Assembly (NCBI GenBank): GCA_900545055.1
Contig: UQXP01000010.1
Location: 1 to 45,137, forward strand
Direction: 5' to 3'
Source: an uncultured Collinsella sp.
Lineage (GTDB): Bacteria > Actinomycetota > Coriobacteriia > Coriobacteriales > Coriobacteriaceae
DNA: 45,137 nucleotides
This document shows, in pieces, positions 5,681-14,452 of this stretch. Positions within the stretch are counted from its first letter, which is position 1. Each line of letters opens with the position of its first letter. The translations under genes were made by a program, and so were the position numbers. The notes beneath the pieces were generated by a model that saw nothing but the letters and a program-made list of their open reading frames with translations, searched no databases and was not told where the DNA came from.

Positions 5681-8041
5681 CTAAACGCGGCGCTTAAGCT
5701 GGGCTCCACCCTCACCGGGCATCAGGCGGCGCGCGTCGTAGACCGAGTCAACGCTGCTGATGGAGGCCAGCAGCGGATCCAGACCACTCGCGTCCGAGAT
5801 CTCGACCATAAAGCGCAGGGTTGCAATACCCTCGCGGTTGGTCGACGTGGCGGCAGAAAGGATATTGCCGCCCGCATCGCCAATGGCAATGGTGACATCC
5901 TTGAGAAGGCCCATGCGGTCCAGGCACTCGACCACGATCTCGACCTGGAAGAGGGTGTCGGCAGCGCCGTCCCACTCCACTTCGATCATGCGCTCGGGAT
6001 GCTCCATAAGACCCTTGACGTTGGGACAGTTGGCGCGATGCACCGAAACGCCACGACCGCGCGTGATGAAGCCGACGATGTCGTCGCCCGTCACGGGGTT
6101 GCAGCAATGAGCCAGACGGACCAGTAGGCCGCTGTTGCTCTCGCCCTTGACGATAATGCCGTTACTGGCGCTCTTGCCGCGCTTTTGCGGCTTGCGGTTG
6201 GAGCCGCGAGCGGGCTGCTTCACGACCTCGGCGATAGCCTCGGCCTTGGTGAGCTGTTCCACGGGCTTGGGGTCCAAGATTTGCTCGACCTTATTGCCCA
6301 CAGCGCGCGGGGCAACCTTGCCGGCGCCGACGGCGGCAAAAAGGTCCTCGAGCTGCTTGAAGTTAAACTGCTCCGCCACGGCGTTGAGCGCACGCGTCGA
6401 ACGCGGCGTAGAAATGCCATAGCCACGCTTACGCAGGTCCTTGGCCAGCATATCGCGACCAGCAGCAGCGTCATCGTCTTTGGTCGCGGCGGCAAAATAG
6501 CGGCGGATCTTTGACTTGGCGGAAGGTGTCTTAACGATCTTGAGCCAATCACGCGACGGCTTGGAACTCTTGTTAGTCAGAATCTCGACACGGTCACCCG
6601 TCTTAATCTCGTGCGTGAGCGGAGCCACCGCACCGTTGATTTTGGCGCCGACGCAATGGTTTCCCACCTCGGTGTGAACGGCGTAGGCAAAGTCGAGCGG
6701 CGTGGAGCCGGCACGAAGCGCCATGACCTCGCCCTTGGGCGTAAAGACAAAAATCTCCTGGTCAAACAGGTCAACCTTCAGCGAGTGCAGGTATTCCTTG
6801 GCGTCGGTAATCTCATCAGACGCAGCCCAATCGAGTGAATGCTTGAGCCAGTTAATCTGATCGTCCAGACGCTGCGCGTCGTTGGTCTTGGAGGCAGACG
6901 ATCCGCCCGACTTCTTATATAGCCAGTGGGCGGCAATGCCGTACTCGGCCTGCTCATGCATCTCGTAGGTTCGAATCTGAATCTCGAGCGGGCGAGCCGT
7001 GGGGCCGATGACCGTCGTGTGGAGCGACTGGTAGTTATTGACCTTGGGCATGGCGATATAGTCTTTAAAGCGACCGGGCATGGGGTGCCACAGCGTGTGC
7101 ACCGCGCCGAGCGTGGAGTAGCAATCGCGCACCGAATGCGTGATGACGCGCAGTGCCACCAGGTCGTAGATCTCGGAGAATTCCTTGCCCTTGCGCTTCA
7201 TCTTTTGGTAGATGGACCAATAGTGCTTGGAACGGCCGTTGATCTGGAAGTCTTCCAGGCCAATGCGGTTGAGCTCGTCGGTGAGCGTCTTGATGGTCTC
7301 GGCCAGATAGCGCTCACGGACCTCGCGCGACTCCGCCACCATGCGTGCGATGCGCTGGTAGGCATCGGGCTCCAGGTAGAAGAAGGACAGGTCCTCAAGC
7401 TCCCATTTAATGGAGCTCATGCCCAGGCGGTCGGCCAGGGGCGCGTACACGTCCATAGTCTCGCGAGCCTTAAACAGGCGACGGTCCTCACGCAGGGCGG
7501 CAAGGGTGCGCATGTTGTGCAGACGATCGGCAAGCTTAACGATAATGACGCGGATGTCCTTGGACATGGCGAGGAACATCTTGCGCAGCGTGAGGGCCTG
7601 CTTCTCGTCCATGCTGTCGACTTCGATGTTGGTGAGCTTGGTCACGCCATCGACGAGCTCGGCCACCGTATCGCCAAACAGGCCGGAAACATCGGCAAGC
7701 GAGGTCTCGGTATCCTCGACGGTATCGTGCAGCAGCGCGGCGCACACCACGTCACAGTCCATCTTGAGGTCGGCCAAAATGATGGCCACCTCGACGGGAT
7801 GGTTAATGTACATCTCGCCCGAGCGGCGCTTTTGGTTGCAGTGCTTCTCGGCGGCAAAGCAGTAGGCCTGTTCAACCTTAGAGAAGTCGTCCTCATTCAT
7901 ATATTTGAGGCACAGGCGCTCCAGCTTGTCGTAGCTGTCCGCCATAATCTCGGGCGGCAGCTCATCGGCATGCTTATAGTGCTCCATCTCCGAGAACGGC
8001 TGGAGGGTGGAATCATGGGCGGTACGGGCTGCGGCATCCAT
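5681..8041 (-). CDS. rel: Bifunctional (p)ppGpp synthetase/hydrolase
   Basis: Long RelA/SpoT homologue (786 residues) that makes and degrades the alarmone (p)ppGpp in the stringent response. Domains in order: an HD hydrolase domain (about 65-200) with intact HD at 105-106 and the following ED; the synthetase domain (about 265-375) with GRFKDYIAMPK and the YQSLHTTV stretch; TGS (about 430-490); a Cys/His-rich domain with LAHCCNPV; and a C-terminal ACT domain. Because both the HD and synthetase motifs are intact, both activities are expected. The start at 8041 has AAGGGGA upstream. It follows the RecJ-helicase gene by 15 bases and is probably cotranscribed with it; rel next to recJ is a recurrent order in Gram-positive bacteria. 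Confidence 0.96.
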   Translation of the reverse strand: MDAAARTAHDSTLQPFSEMEHYKHADELPPEIMADSYDKLERLCLKYMNEDDFSKVEQAYCFAAEKHCNQKRRSGEMYINHPVEVAIILADLKMDCDVVCAALLHDTVEDTETSLADVSGLFGDTVAELVDGVTKLTNIEVDSMDEKQALTLRKMFLAMSKDIRVIIVKLADRLHNMRTLAALREDRRLFKARETMDVYAPLADRLGMSSIKWELEDLSFFYLEPDAYQRIARMVAESREVRERYLAETIKTLTDELNRIGLEDFQINGRSKHYWSIYQKMKRKGKEFSEIYDLVALRVITHSVRDCYSTLGAVHTLWHPMPGRFKDYIAMPKVNNYQSLHTTVIGPTARPLEIQIRTYEMHEQAEYGIAAHWLYKKSGGSSASKTNDAQRLDDQINWLKHSLDWAASDEITDAKEYLHSLKVDLFDQEIFVFTPKGEVMALRAGSTPLDFAYAVHTEVGNHCVGAKINGAVAPLTHEIKTGDRVEILTNKSSKPSRDWLKIVKTPSAKSKIRRYFAAATKDDDAAAGRDMLAKDLRKRGYGISTPRSTRALNAVAEQFNFKQLEDLFAAVGAGKVAPRAVGNKVEQILDPKPVEQLTKAEAIAEVVKQPARGSNRKPQKRGKSASNGIIVKGESNSGLLVRLAHCCNPVTGDDIVGFITRGRGVSVHRANCPNVKGLMEHPERMIEVEWDGAADTLFQVEIVVECLDRMGLLKDVTIAIGDAGGNILSAATSTNREGIATLRFMVEISDASGLDPLLASISSVDSVYDARRLMPGEGGAQLKRRV

Positions 8042-8056
8042 CGAGGTCCCCTTCCC

Positions 8057-11000
8057 CTAGGCCCGCGGTACGATCGGGCGGTTAACTTTGGCTAGCATAT
8101 CAGATGCGCACGAATCGAGCGCCCAACTCCGGAAAGCCGAGAACTCCATGCGCGAGCGCAAGCCCTCCAAATAGCGAATTGACCTGCTCAATTGCACGCG
8201 GCCGGGGTTTTCGGCCATCACGATGCGGCGCGTGTCGCCAAGCCCCGAAACGCGGCAAAAACCAAGCTCTTCGAAGATTCCCAGGCCGCTTGCCACCGAA
8301 CGTTCGTCGACCGGGGTGCGGGCATCGATGGCAAGGCACATCTGCGCGATGTCGATATCGCTTGCGCAGAATGAATCATCCCCGGTCTTACCGCGGTTGG
8401 AGCGCCACATGGTCTGCAGCGCGCGATAGAGTGTGACGAGTTCGTCGCGCTCGGGTGCGTAGCAGTCGAGCAGGCGCTCGTTGATGCGGGCGTCGCGCGA
8501 CGAATAGAGCAGGTGGATCACGGCGGGCTGTCCGTCACGACCGGCACGCCCGCTCATCTGGTTGAACTCAATGGCGCCAAACGGCATGTGGTAGAGCACG
8601 ACATGGCGGATATCGGGCAGGTTGACGCCCTCGCCAAAGGCGGAGGTCGAAACGATGCAGCTGAGGCTTCCGTCTCGGAATGCTTCCTCCACGCGACGGC
8701 GATCGGAACGCGCAAGCCCCGCGTTATAGAACGCGATATGGGTTGCGCAATCGGGCACACGCTTGCGCAACGTCTTGGCGAGCGCCACGGACTGGTCGCG
8801 CGAATTGACGTAAATGACGGTCTTCTCCCCCGTCGCCACGATCGACACCAAACGGTTCTCGCGGCTCGCAAGGTCGCGGTCGTCCTCGAGCTGCAGGTTC
8901 TCGCGCACCGTCTCGTCGACCACCGTGCGAGTGATCGGCAACATGCGGGCAAGCTCGGCCACGACCGGAGCCGTCGCGGTGGCCGTCGCAGCCATAACGA
9001 CCGGGTCGCCCAGGGCTTTGAGGATATCGGGCATGTCAAGATAGGCGCTACGGTCGCCGCCCTTGGCAAGGCCGGCGTGGTGCGCCTCATCGATAACGAC
9101 AAAGCCGATGCGGCCCGAACGCGCGAAACGGTCACGGTGGATAGACAGGAACTCGGGCGTCGTGAGCACGATACCGGTACGGCCCGAAGCTAGACCGGCG
9201 AACACGTCATCGCGTGCGGCCTCCACGGTCTCGCCGGTCAGCACGCCAACGCCAATGCCAAGCGCTGCCATCGTCGACGAGAGGTGATAGGCCTGGTCGG
9301 CAACGAGCGCGCGCAGCGGATAGACAAAGATGCTCGCACGCCCGCGAAGGACCGCCTCGCGCGCGGCATGCACATGGAAGATGAGCGACTTGCCGCGCCC
9401 CGTCCCCATAACGGCCAGAACACTTTGGTGATCGGCCAGGGCATCGAGCGCCTCGACCTGCGCGCGGTGCGGCTGGTTCGAGCCGATAAAGCTATGGATA
9501 AGCGAGCGCGTGAGCTCGGTATAGGAAAGCTGGGCGAGCGTCTCGCGTTTACGCGACTCCAGGCGCAGGCCAGAATCCGCCGGTTGCACGCCGCGGCGAA
9601 GTTCACATGCCGGATCGTCGACGCTGGGCAGCGTGGTATCGCGGACCAGAACATCCTTGATCATGAGCTTGGGCTTCACACGCCCCTGCCAATGCTCGGC
9701 AACGGCCTCGAACACCAAGTCGACAGCGCTATCGCAGTTGATGAGCTTATCGATTTGCGGCACGCGGAACATAATGGCCGGCACACTCGCGGCGCCATCG
9801 GTCGCCACAAAGCGCATGTGCTCGCCGGTTTTGCCCACCACGGCGCGGTCGCACATCGTCACGCCCTCGGCAGCCAGCAGCGGCACCTTGTTGCCCTGGC
9901 CAAACGGCTCAAGACGGGAGATCTGCTCGATGGTCTCGATATTCAGCTCGGAAAGGTCGACGGTGGCGGCGACCTCGTCGGTGTCTTCAAAGTCCTCGGC
10001 GGGAAGCTCGGACAGCACGGCGGAAAGGCGGCGGCGGAACTCGTCGAGCTTGGATGCCTCGATGGTCACACCCACCGCACCGGCATGTCCGCCGCGACGA
10101 ATCAGCAGGTCGGAACAGCGCTCGACGGCGTCAAACAGGTTAACTTTGCCCACCGAGCGACCAGAACCGCGCGCGATACCGTCCTCGATCGAGAACAGCA
10201 GCGCCGGCACGTGATAGCGGTTGGTCAGACGGCTTGCCACGATGCCCTTGACGCCCTCGTGCCAGCCTTCGCCGCCCACAACGATCGCGCGTCCGCCGTC
10301 ATAGGTCTTCTCGACCTTTGCCATGGCATCGCGCGTGAGCTCCGCCTCGATCTCACGGCGCTGGCGGTTGATTTCCTCGAGCTCAGCCGCCAGCGCACTT
10401 GCTTCGATGGGATCGCGGGCAAGCAGCAGGTCGAGCGCCAGCTTGGGATCGGCCATGCGACCGGCAGCGTTTAAGCGGGGAATGAGCGAGAACGATAGGC
10501 CATCCGCCGTAATGCTCGAAAGGTCCGCCTTGGCGAGCGCGGCAAGCGCGATATAGCCGGGGCGAGCGGTTACGCGCATCTGCTGGATGCCCTCGGCAAC
10601 CAGCGCACGGTTCTCGGGCGTGAGCGGCATCATGTCGGACACGGTGCCCAGCGCCGCGACCTCTATCAGCGAACGCCAATACGACGGCTTGCCCAAACGC
10701 TCGCCCAGGACCTGCACCAGTTTAAGCGCCACGCCGGCACCGGCAAGCTCGCGCGAGGGACCCTCGTCCTCGAGCTTGGGGTCGGTCAGGGGCACGCCCT
10801 GCGGCACCTGGTCGGACGGCTCGTGATGGTCCGTGACCACCAGATCGATTCCCAGGCTCTCCAAATAGGAAACCTCTTCCTTGGCGGCAATGCCGTTATC
10901 GACGGTCACGATCAACTGGGGGCGAGCGAGCTCGTTAACGCGGTCGAGCGCCGCGCGCGAGAGACCGTAGCCCTCGTCAAAGCGATGCGGAATAAACGGC

Positions 11001-11344
11001 GTGACATCGGCGCCAAACGTGCGCAGTGCCTCGGTTAACAGGCAGGTCGACGTAATACCGTCAACGTCAAAATCGCCAAAGACCGCGATGTGCTCGTGGT
11101 TGCGAATAGCACGCTCGACGCGGTCGGCAACGACCGACATGCCCGGGATAATGAGTGGGTCAGCCCAGTCGCGATCAAGCGAAGGCGTCAAAAACAGCTG
11201 GCCTTCTTCGATGGATGTAATGCCGTGCGCAACCATAATGCGCGCCACCAGCCCGGGTATTCCCAGGCCAGCCGAAAGCTCCTTTTCGAGTTCGGGGTTT
11301 TGCTGAGCGACCGCCCAGCGATGCGTCGTCTTAAGCGATGACAT
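8057..11344 (-). CDS. recJ: RecJ exonuclease fused to a RecQ-like helicase
   Basis: Single-strand-specific 5'-3' exonuclease RecJ with an extra C-terminal superfamily 2 helicase, 1095 residues in total, about twice a normal RecJ. RecJ part (1 to about 580): DFDVDG (about 91-96), TVDNG, the DHH motif in VVTDHHE (about 172-174), LGTVSDMMPL, then DHHA1 with GGHAGAVGV and an OB-like segment. Helicase part (about 600-1095): Walker A GTGRGKS (about 647), DEAH in VVIDEAHH (about 752), AATATATA (motif III) and QMSGRAGRDG (motif VI). Motifs are intact in both halves and the frame is unbroken. ATG 11344 has a GGGGGTGG stretch upstream; an in-frame GTG at 11389 has no good ribosome-binding site. Upstream of rel in one operon. 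The helicase is RecQ-like in motif layout but lacks the typical RecQ DEAHC signature. Confidence 0.93.
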   Translation of the reverse strand: MSSLKTTHRWAVAQQNPELEKELSAGLGIPGLVARIMVAHGITSIEEGQLFLTPSLDRDWADPLIIPGMSVVADRVERAIRNHEHIAVFGDFDVDGITSTCLLTEALRTFGADVTPFIPHRFDEGYGLSRAALDRVNELARPQLIVTVDNGIAAKEEVSYLESLGIDLVVTDHHEPSDQVPQGVPLTDPKLEDEGPSRELAGAGVALKLVQVLGERLGKPSYWRSLIEVAALGTVSDMMPLTPENRALVAEGIQQMRVTARPGYIALAALAKADLSSITADGLSFSLIPRLNAAGRMADPKLALDLLLARDPIEASALAAELEEINRQRREIEAELTRDAMAKVEKTYDGGRAIVVGGEGWHEGVKGIVASRLTNRYHVPALLFSIEDGIARGSGRSVGKVNLFDAVERCSDLLIRRGGHAGAVGVTIEASKLDEFRRRLSAVLSELPAEDFEDTDEVAATVDLSELNIETIEQISRLEPFGQGNKVPLLAAEGVTMCDRAVVGKTGEHMRFVATDGAASVPAIMFRVPQIDKLINCDSAVDLVFEAVAEHWQGRVKPKLMIKDVLVRDTTLPSVDDPACELRRGVQPADSGLRLESRKRETLAQLSYTELTRSLIHSFIGSNQPHRAQVEALDALADHQSVLAVMGTGRGKSLIFHVHAAREAVLRGRASIFVYPLRALVADQAYHLSSTMAALGIGVGVLTGETVEAARDDVFAGLASGRTGIVLTTPEFLSIHRDRFARSGRIGFVVIDEAHHAGLAKGGDRSAYLDMPDILKALGDPVVMAATATATAPVVAELARMLPITRTVVDETVRENLQLEDDRDLASRENRLVSIVATGEKTVIYVNSRDQSVALAKTLRKRVPDCATHIAFYNAGLARSDRRRVEEAFRDGSLSCIVSTSAFGEGVNLPDIRHVVLYHMPFGAIEFNQMSGRAGRDGQPAVIHLLYSSRDARINERLLDCYAPERDELVTLYRALQTMWRSNRGKTGDDSFCASDIDIAQMCLAIDARTPVDERSVASGLGIFEELGFCRVSGLGDTRRIVMAENPGRVQLSRSIRYLEGLRSRMEFSAFRSWALDSCASDMLAKVNRPIVPRA

Positions 11345-11396
11345 AGGCGCCCACCCCCGATAGGGGCAGGTCGCCGCGATACCTCTCACGGTTCAT
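11331..11396 (-). CDS. Possible 21-codon leader ORF overlapping the recJ start
   Basis: ATG at 11396 with AGAGGA about nine bases upstream opens a 21-codon frame (MNRERYRGDLPLSGVGAYVIA) that ends at TAA 11331-11333, just past the recJ-helicase ATG at 11344. The stop and start regions overlap by 14 bases in different frames, the geometry of translational coupling. The peptide resembles nothing known, and it may be chance. Confidence 0.3.
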   Translation of the reverse strand: MNRERYRGDLPLSGVGAYVIA

Positions 11397-11452
11397 AGCG
11401 ATGAGTCCTCTGTGTATGCCCGCTTCGGCAGGCAGATCTGTTGAACGGATTT

Positions 11453-11479
11453 ATTATACCGTGCGGCACGGACGTACAA
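11453..11479 (-). promoter_or_regulatory. Promoter for the recJ-rel operon
   Basis: A consensus -10 TATAAT (plus 11453-11458) with a -35-like TTGTAC (plus 11474-11479) 15 bases upstream. The spacing is slightly short. It points towards the leader ORF and recJ and lies in the 11397-11619 divergent gap. Confidence 0.6.
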
Positions 11480-11619
11480 CGTCCAGCACGCCGCGGTTTC
11501 GATAAACGAGGGCGGTAATAGCCTCGAAATATTCGAGCGTTTCTGACGCACGGACGCATGCGAGCGTCTAGCATATCCATTCAAAACGGATTCACGAGCA
11601 AAGGGAGTCACAAGAGCAT

Positions 11620-12618
11620 ATGAAGCAATGGGTTGGGCTGGGCAAGTTTCTCGCGGGGCACATGCAGATCATCGTTCCGATTTGCGTGGCGCTCGGCGTG
11701 CTCTTTCCTCAGCAGATTGGCGTACTCAAGCCCATCGTTCCCACCTTGTTTGCCTTTATGACGTTTCAGGGCGCGCTCAGCAACACCTTTCACCAGGTAA
11801 CCGAGGTGTTCCGCCGTCCGTTGCACCTAGTCTTGGCGCTGCTCGTCTCGGCGGTGCTTATTCCCATCGCGGCGTATGCCATGGGGTCACTCTTCTTTGG
11901 CTCCAACCCCAACCTTGTCTGCGGCATTGTGCTCGAATACAGCGTGCCCGTGGCCGTCACCGCTTTTATGTGGATTAGCATGTTCGGCGGCAACGGCCCG
12001 CTCGCGCTCACCATCATCCTGACGTCCTCGGTCATCTCACCTGTGACGATTCCGCTTACGCTCAAGCTCCTGCTGGGCGCCACCGTCTCGATCGACGTGC
12101 CGAGTATGATGCAGAACATGGCCTTTATGATCGCCATCCCCGCTGTGCTCGGTATTGTCATCAATGAACTCACGCGCGGCTGGGGCCACGAGAAACTCTC
12201 TCCCGCGCTCTCGCCCGCCTGCAAGTTCATGATGATGGGCGTCATCGCGTCCAACTCCACCGCTATGAGCGAGTACGTGCTACACATGAATGTTGAGCGC
12301 TTAGAAGTCGCGCTCTTTATCCTGGTGTTCGCCATCAGCGGCTTTATCATCGGCGTCCTGATCGCCCGGGCCCTGCACCTGCCGTATAGCGAGACGACCA
12401 CCATGTGCTTTGCCTGCGGCATGCGCAACATCTCTTCGGGTGCCGTCATCGCCACGCAGTATTTTCCCGGCGAAGTGGTATTCCCCGTCATGTGCGGCAC
12501 GCTGTTTCAGCAGGTGTTGGCCTCAATTATCGGACACCTCTTTGAGCGTCTGACCGGCGAGGAGCGCGCCGCCCAGCGCAAGCGGGTCGAGGCCAGCCGC
12601 GATGCCATGGAACGCTAG
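11620..12618 (+). CDS. Bile acid:sodium symporter (BASS) family transporter
   Basis: Integral membrane protein of 332 residues with about nine hydrophobic segments, of the BASS/SBF family (sodium-coupled uptake of organic anions; bacterial members carry bile acids, pantoate or other acids). Recognisable features are the polar break in CGMRNISSGAVIA, equivalent to the conserved GMQN-type sodium-site segment, and the N-terminal repeat with FMTFQGAL. The true substrate cannot be deduced. It is a single plus-strand gene divergent from the recJ operon and convergent with the DUF4931 gene. The Shine-Dalgarno AAGGGAG is 12 bases from the ATG, rather far, so initiation may be weak. Confidence 0.82.
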   Translation: MKQWVGLGKFLAGHMQIIVPICVALGVLFPQQIGVLKPIVPTLFAFMTFQGALSNTFHQVTEVFRRPLHLVLALLVSAVLIPIAAYAMGSLFFGSNPNLVCGIVLEYSVPVAVTAFMWISMFGGNGPLALTIILTSSVISPVTIPLTLKLLLGATVSIDVPSMMQNMAFMIAIPAVLGIVINELTRGWGHEKLSPALSPACKFMMMGVIASNSTAMSEYVLHMNVERLEVALFILVFAISGFIIGVLIARALHLPYSETTTMCFACGMRNISSGAVIATQYFPGEVVFPVMCGTLFQQVLASIIGHLFERLTGEERAAQRKRVEASRDAMER

Positions 12619-12648
12619 ACTGTCCGCATTACGCGGGTGATAGTCTTG

Positions 12649-13446
12649 CTATACGAGCGTTTCCAGATGCGCACGCAGGCGCTCAGCATCGATATCGAGC
12701 GTGGTCTCGGCATTAACCTGGGCCAAACGATAGCCGACAAAGTAGGGCGAAACCACCCAACGCGGCAGCGCCTTGGCAATGGTCCGACCGCCCAGGTGAT
12801 AGAAGAACAAGTTGTACGACTCTGCGCGACCACCGTGGTGCCCGTTTAGGATATAGCGCAGAGCTACCTGGATCGCATCGGCAAAGAGATCCGCCTCGGC
12901 TTGGTCTCGTGCGTCATCGCTGGCGGCGATTCCCTGTGGAGCCGAGACGTTGACCTCAAAGAATCCCATGATCGGCTCGGTTGAGATGTTGACCGAGATT
13001 CTCCCCTGCCGCCAGACATCGATGCCTTCAAAGTTGGCTGAGGTCAGCGCCGCATAGCCGTCCTCCTGCTCCAAACCCACAATCTGCATGTGCGGATGGA
13101 CCAGACTGCCGCCCGAAAGTGGGCCCTTGTTCTTGTACATGAGAACGCTGCGATACTGCCGGGAGTCAATCATCCGCTGCCAGCAATCCAGGGCAAACCG
13201 CATAACATGATGCAGCTCGTCCGGCGCATAGGTCACCAGGTCGGCGTCATGGTCGGACGACTCAATCAATACGGTCTGGCGAGTGGCCCGCAAGGTCTTA
13301 AACTTATTCTCGAGCCAGATGCAGTCACCGTCGCGCCGGATGATATTGGCGAGTTCCTCGGTATCGCAAAAGGGGCACGCGGTGCCGGGACGACGGTTGT
13401 CGTCGGGCTTACCGTTCGCCTGCTGAACGTCAAATACCAGCGCCAC
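12649..13446 (-). CDS. DUF4931 / GalT-like HIT-superfamily protein
   Basis: 265-residue protein with the layout of the galactose-1-phosphate uridylyltransferase branch of the HIT superfamily. A CPFC zinc-type motif lies near residue 25, and HPHMQ supplies the histidine-triad-like active-site segment (about residue 117). These are the marks of the DUF4931 family; a nucleotidyl transfer or hydrolase role is plausible but unproven. It starts with GTG at 13446; GGGGG eight bases upstream lies within the end of cutC, with only three bases between the genes, so the two are almost certainly cotranscribed and coupled. It is shorter than true GalT (about 350-500 residues), so it should not be called galT. 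Confidence 0.8.
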   Translation of the reverse strand: MALVFDVQQANGKPDDNRRPGTACPFCDTEELANIIRRDGDCIWLENKFKTLRATRQTVLIESSDHDADLVTYAPDELHHVMRFALDCWQRMIDSRQYRSVLMYKNKGPLSGGSLVHPHMQIVGLEQEDGYAALTSANFEGIDVWRQGRISVNISTEPIMGFFEVNVSAPQGIAASDDARDQAEADLFADAIQVALRYILNGHHGGRAESYNLFFYHLGGRTIAKALPRWVVSPYFVGYRLAQVNAETTLDIDAERLRAHLETLV

Positions 13447-13449
13447 GGG

Positions 13450-14127
13450 TTATACCCCCAGCGGCACGATCTTGGTGCCATGGAGCTCGGAGACGCCCAG
13501 TGCCGCCGCCACGGTATCGCGGTTGGCCGTGGAAATGCCGCCACCGGGAAGGATGGTCAGGCGGTCGTCCGCGTACTCGATCAAGCGGACCAGGTTTTCG
13601 AAGTTGTCCTCGATCGGCGTACCGGCAGTGCCACCGTGCGTCAGAATGCGCGTGACGCCGCAGTCGGCGAGCGTGTCAATGGCGTCCAGCTGAGCCTCGG
13701 GCGAGAGCTGGTCAAACGCCATGTGGAAAGTGATGTCGATAGGATCGCGCTTGCACTCCTCGGTCGCGCAGCCCGCAGCCATCACGAGGGCGCCAAGCGT
13801 AAGTTCGTCGAGCGCCCATCCGCCAGCGCAGGGCTTGCAGCAGCCAAAGACCAAGCCGTCAACGCCCGCACTTACGGCAAGGCCCAGATCCATCTCCATC
13901 ATACGCAGCTCGTCCTGGTTGTAGTGAAAGTCGCCGCCACGCGGGCGAATCATGCACATCACCCGTGCATCGTGCTCGTGAGCATAGTTGGTCGTAGCGC
14001 TGATAACGCCGGCCGAAGGCGTAGTGCCACCAACGGCAAGGTTGTCGCACAGCTCGATACGCCTTGCACCGGCATCGATAGCCGCCGGCACCCGCTCAAA
14101 GTTCTCGGCACAAAACTCGTACAGCAT
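13450..14127 (-). CDS. cutC: CutC family protein
   Basis: 225-residue TIM-barrel protein of the CutC family, once linked to copper homeostasis in E. coli but of uncertain biochemical role. Typical segments are the N-terminal EFCAENFERVPAAIDAGA, RIELCDNLAVGGTTPS, the MIRPRGGDF loop and the C-terminal LPGGGIS. The start at 14127 has GGGAG seven bases before ATG; the open frame continues upstream to 14367 through repeat DNA that is not coding. It is the first gene of a two-gene unit with the DUF4931 gene. This CutC is unrelated to the choline TMA-lyase that shares the symbol. Confidence 0.92.
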   Translation of the reverse strand: MLYEFCAENFERVPAAIDAGARRIELCDNLAVGGTTPSAGVISATTNYAHEHDARVMCMIRPRGGDFHYNQDELRMMEMDLGLAVSAGVDGLVFGCCKPCAGGWALDELTLGALVMAAGCATEECKRDPIDITFHMAFDQLSPEAQLDAIDTLADCGVTRILTHGGTAGTPIEDNFENLVRLIEYADDRLTILPGGGISTANRDTVAAALGVSELHGTKIVPLGV

Positions 14128-14185
14128 AGATAGACTCCCAAAGACAGCAGATGTTTTCCGACGGGCATTGTCACACACCCCCATG

Positions 14186-14254
14186 AAGTTGCGGTGGAAT
14201 AGGGACTCTTTTGGCCTCTGAGGCTCCCATTTAGTCCCTATTCCACCGCAACTT
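14186..14254. repeat. Perfect 22-bp inverted repeat
   Basis: Arms 14186-14207 and 14233-14254 are perfect reverse complements (AAGTTGCGGTGGAATAGGGA core), with a 25-base loop that itself holds GCCTC/GAGGC. It lies just upstream of the cutC start, outside any gene. Perfect conservation of both arms suggests a recent or selected repeat element. Confidence 0.85.
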
Positions 14255-14309
14255 AAAGGGGTAGTCGTTGGCATCTGCCACAACGTCGATGTTTTGGCGA
14301 AGTCAGCGA

Positions 14310-14408
14310 AAGCCCGCCAGAGCGAGCAAGGTGCCTTGAAACAAGGTGGCATTGACCTTCTGGTCATGCCGCCGAAGTTGAAAGGCAGATTGCCGCCCTG
14401 GCGGGCTT
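14310..14408 (-). other. Cloverleaf-like structured intergenic element
   Basis: An 11-bp closing stem (14310-14320 with 14398-14408) encloses three smaller hairpins: GGCA/TGCC, GGCATGACC/GGTCA-TGCC with a 4-base loop, and CCTTG/CAAGG with a 3-base loop. All pair without crossing, giving a four-way-junction-like fold of 99 bases. It is not a tRNA: no anticodon or T-loop signature is present. It could be a small RNA, the 3' structure of the liv transcript, or a miniature repeat element. The strand is a guess based on the liv transcription direction. Confidence 0.45.
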
Positions 14409-14421
14409 GCAGCGTCGAGCC

Positions 14422-14449
14422 GTTACGCGGTTTGGTAAAACCGCGTAAC
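14422..14449 (-). terminator. Hairpin at the end of the liv operon
   Basis: Perfect 12-bp stem (14422-14433 with 14438-14449) and GGTA loop, starting three bases after the livF stop codon. No U-tract follows on the minus strand, so it may act as an RNA-end stabiliser or a weak terminator rather than a classical intrinsic terminator. Confidence 0.6.
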
Positions 14450-14452
14450 TAG

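Noticed and set aside
6926..8095. A 389-codon plus-strand frame opposite rel
   Set aside because: Antisense shadow of the rel coding sequence with no family features or ribosome-binding site.
12649..13446. Calling this gene galT
   Set aside because: It shares the CPFC and HPHMQ features of the family but is too short and sits with cutC, not with galactose genes; DUF4931 fits better.
14310..14408. A degenerate tRNA gene
   Set aside because: The four-stem layout is tRNA-like, but there is no anticodon-arm or T-loop consensus and no CCA; listed as an unassigned structured element instead.
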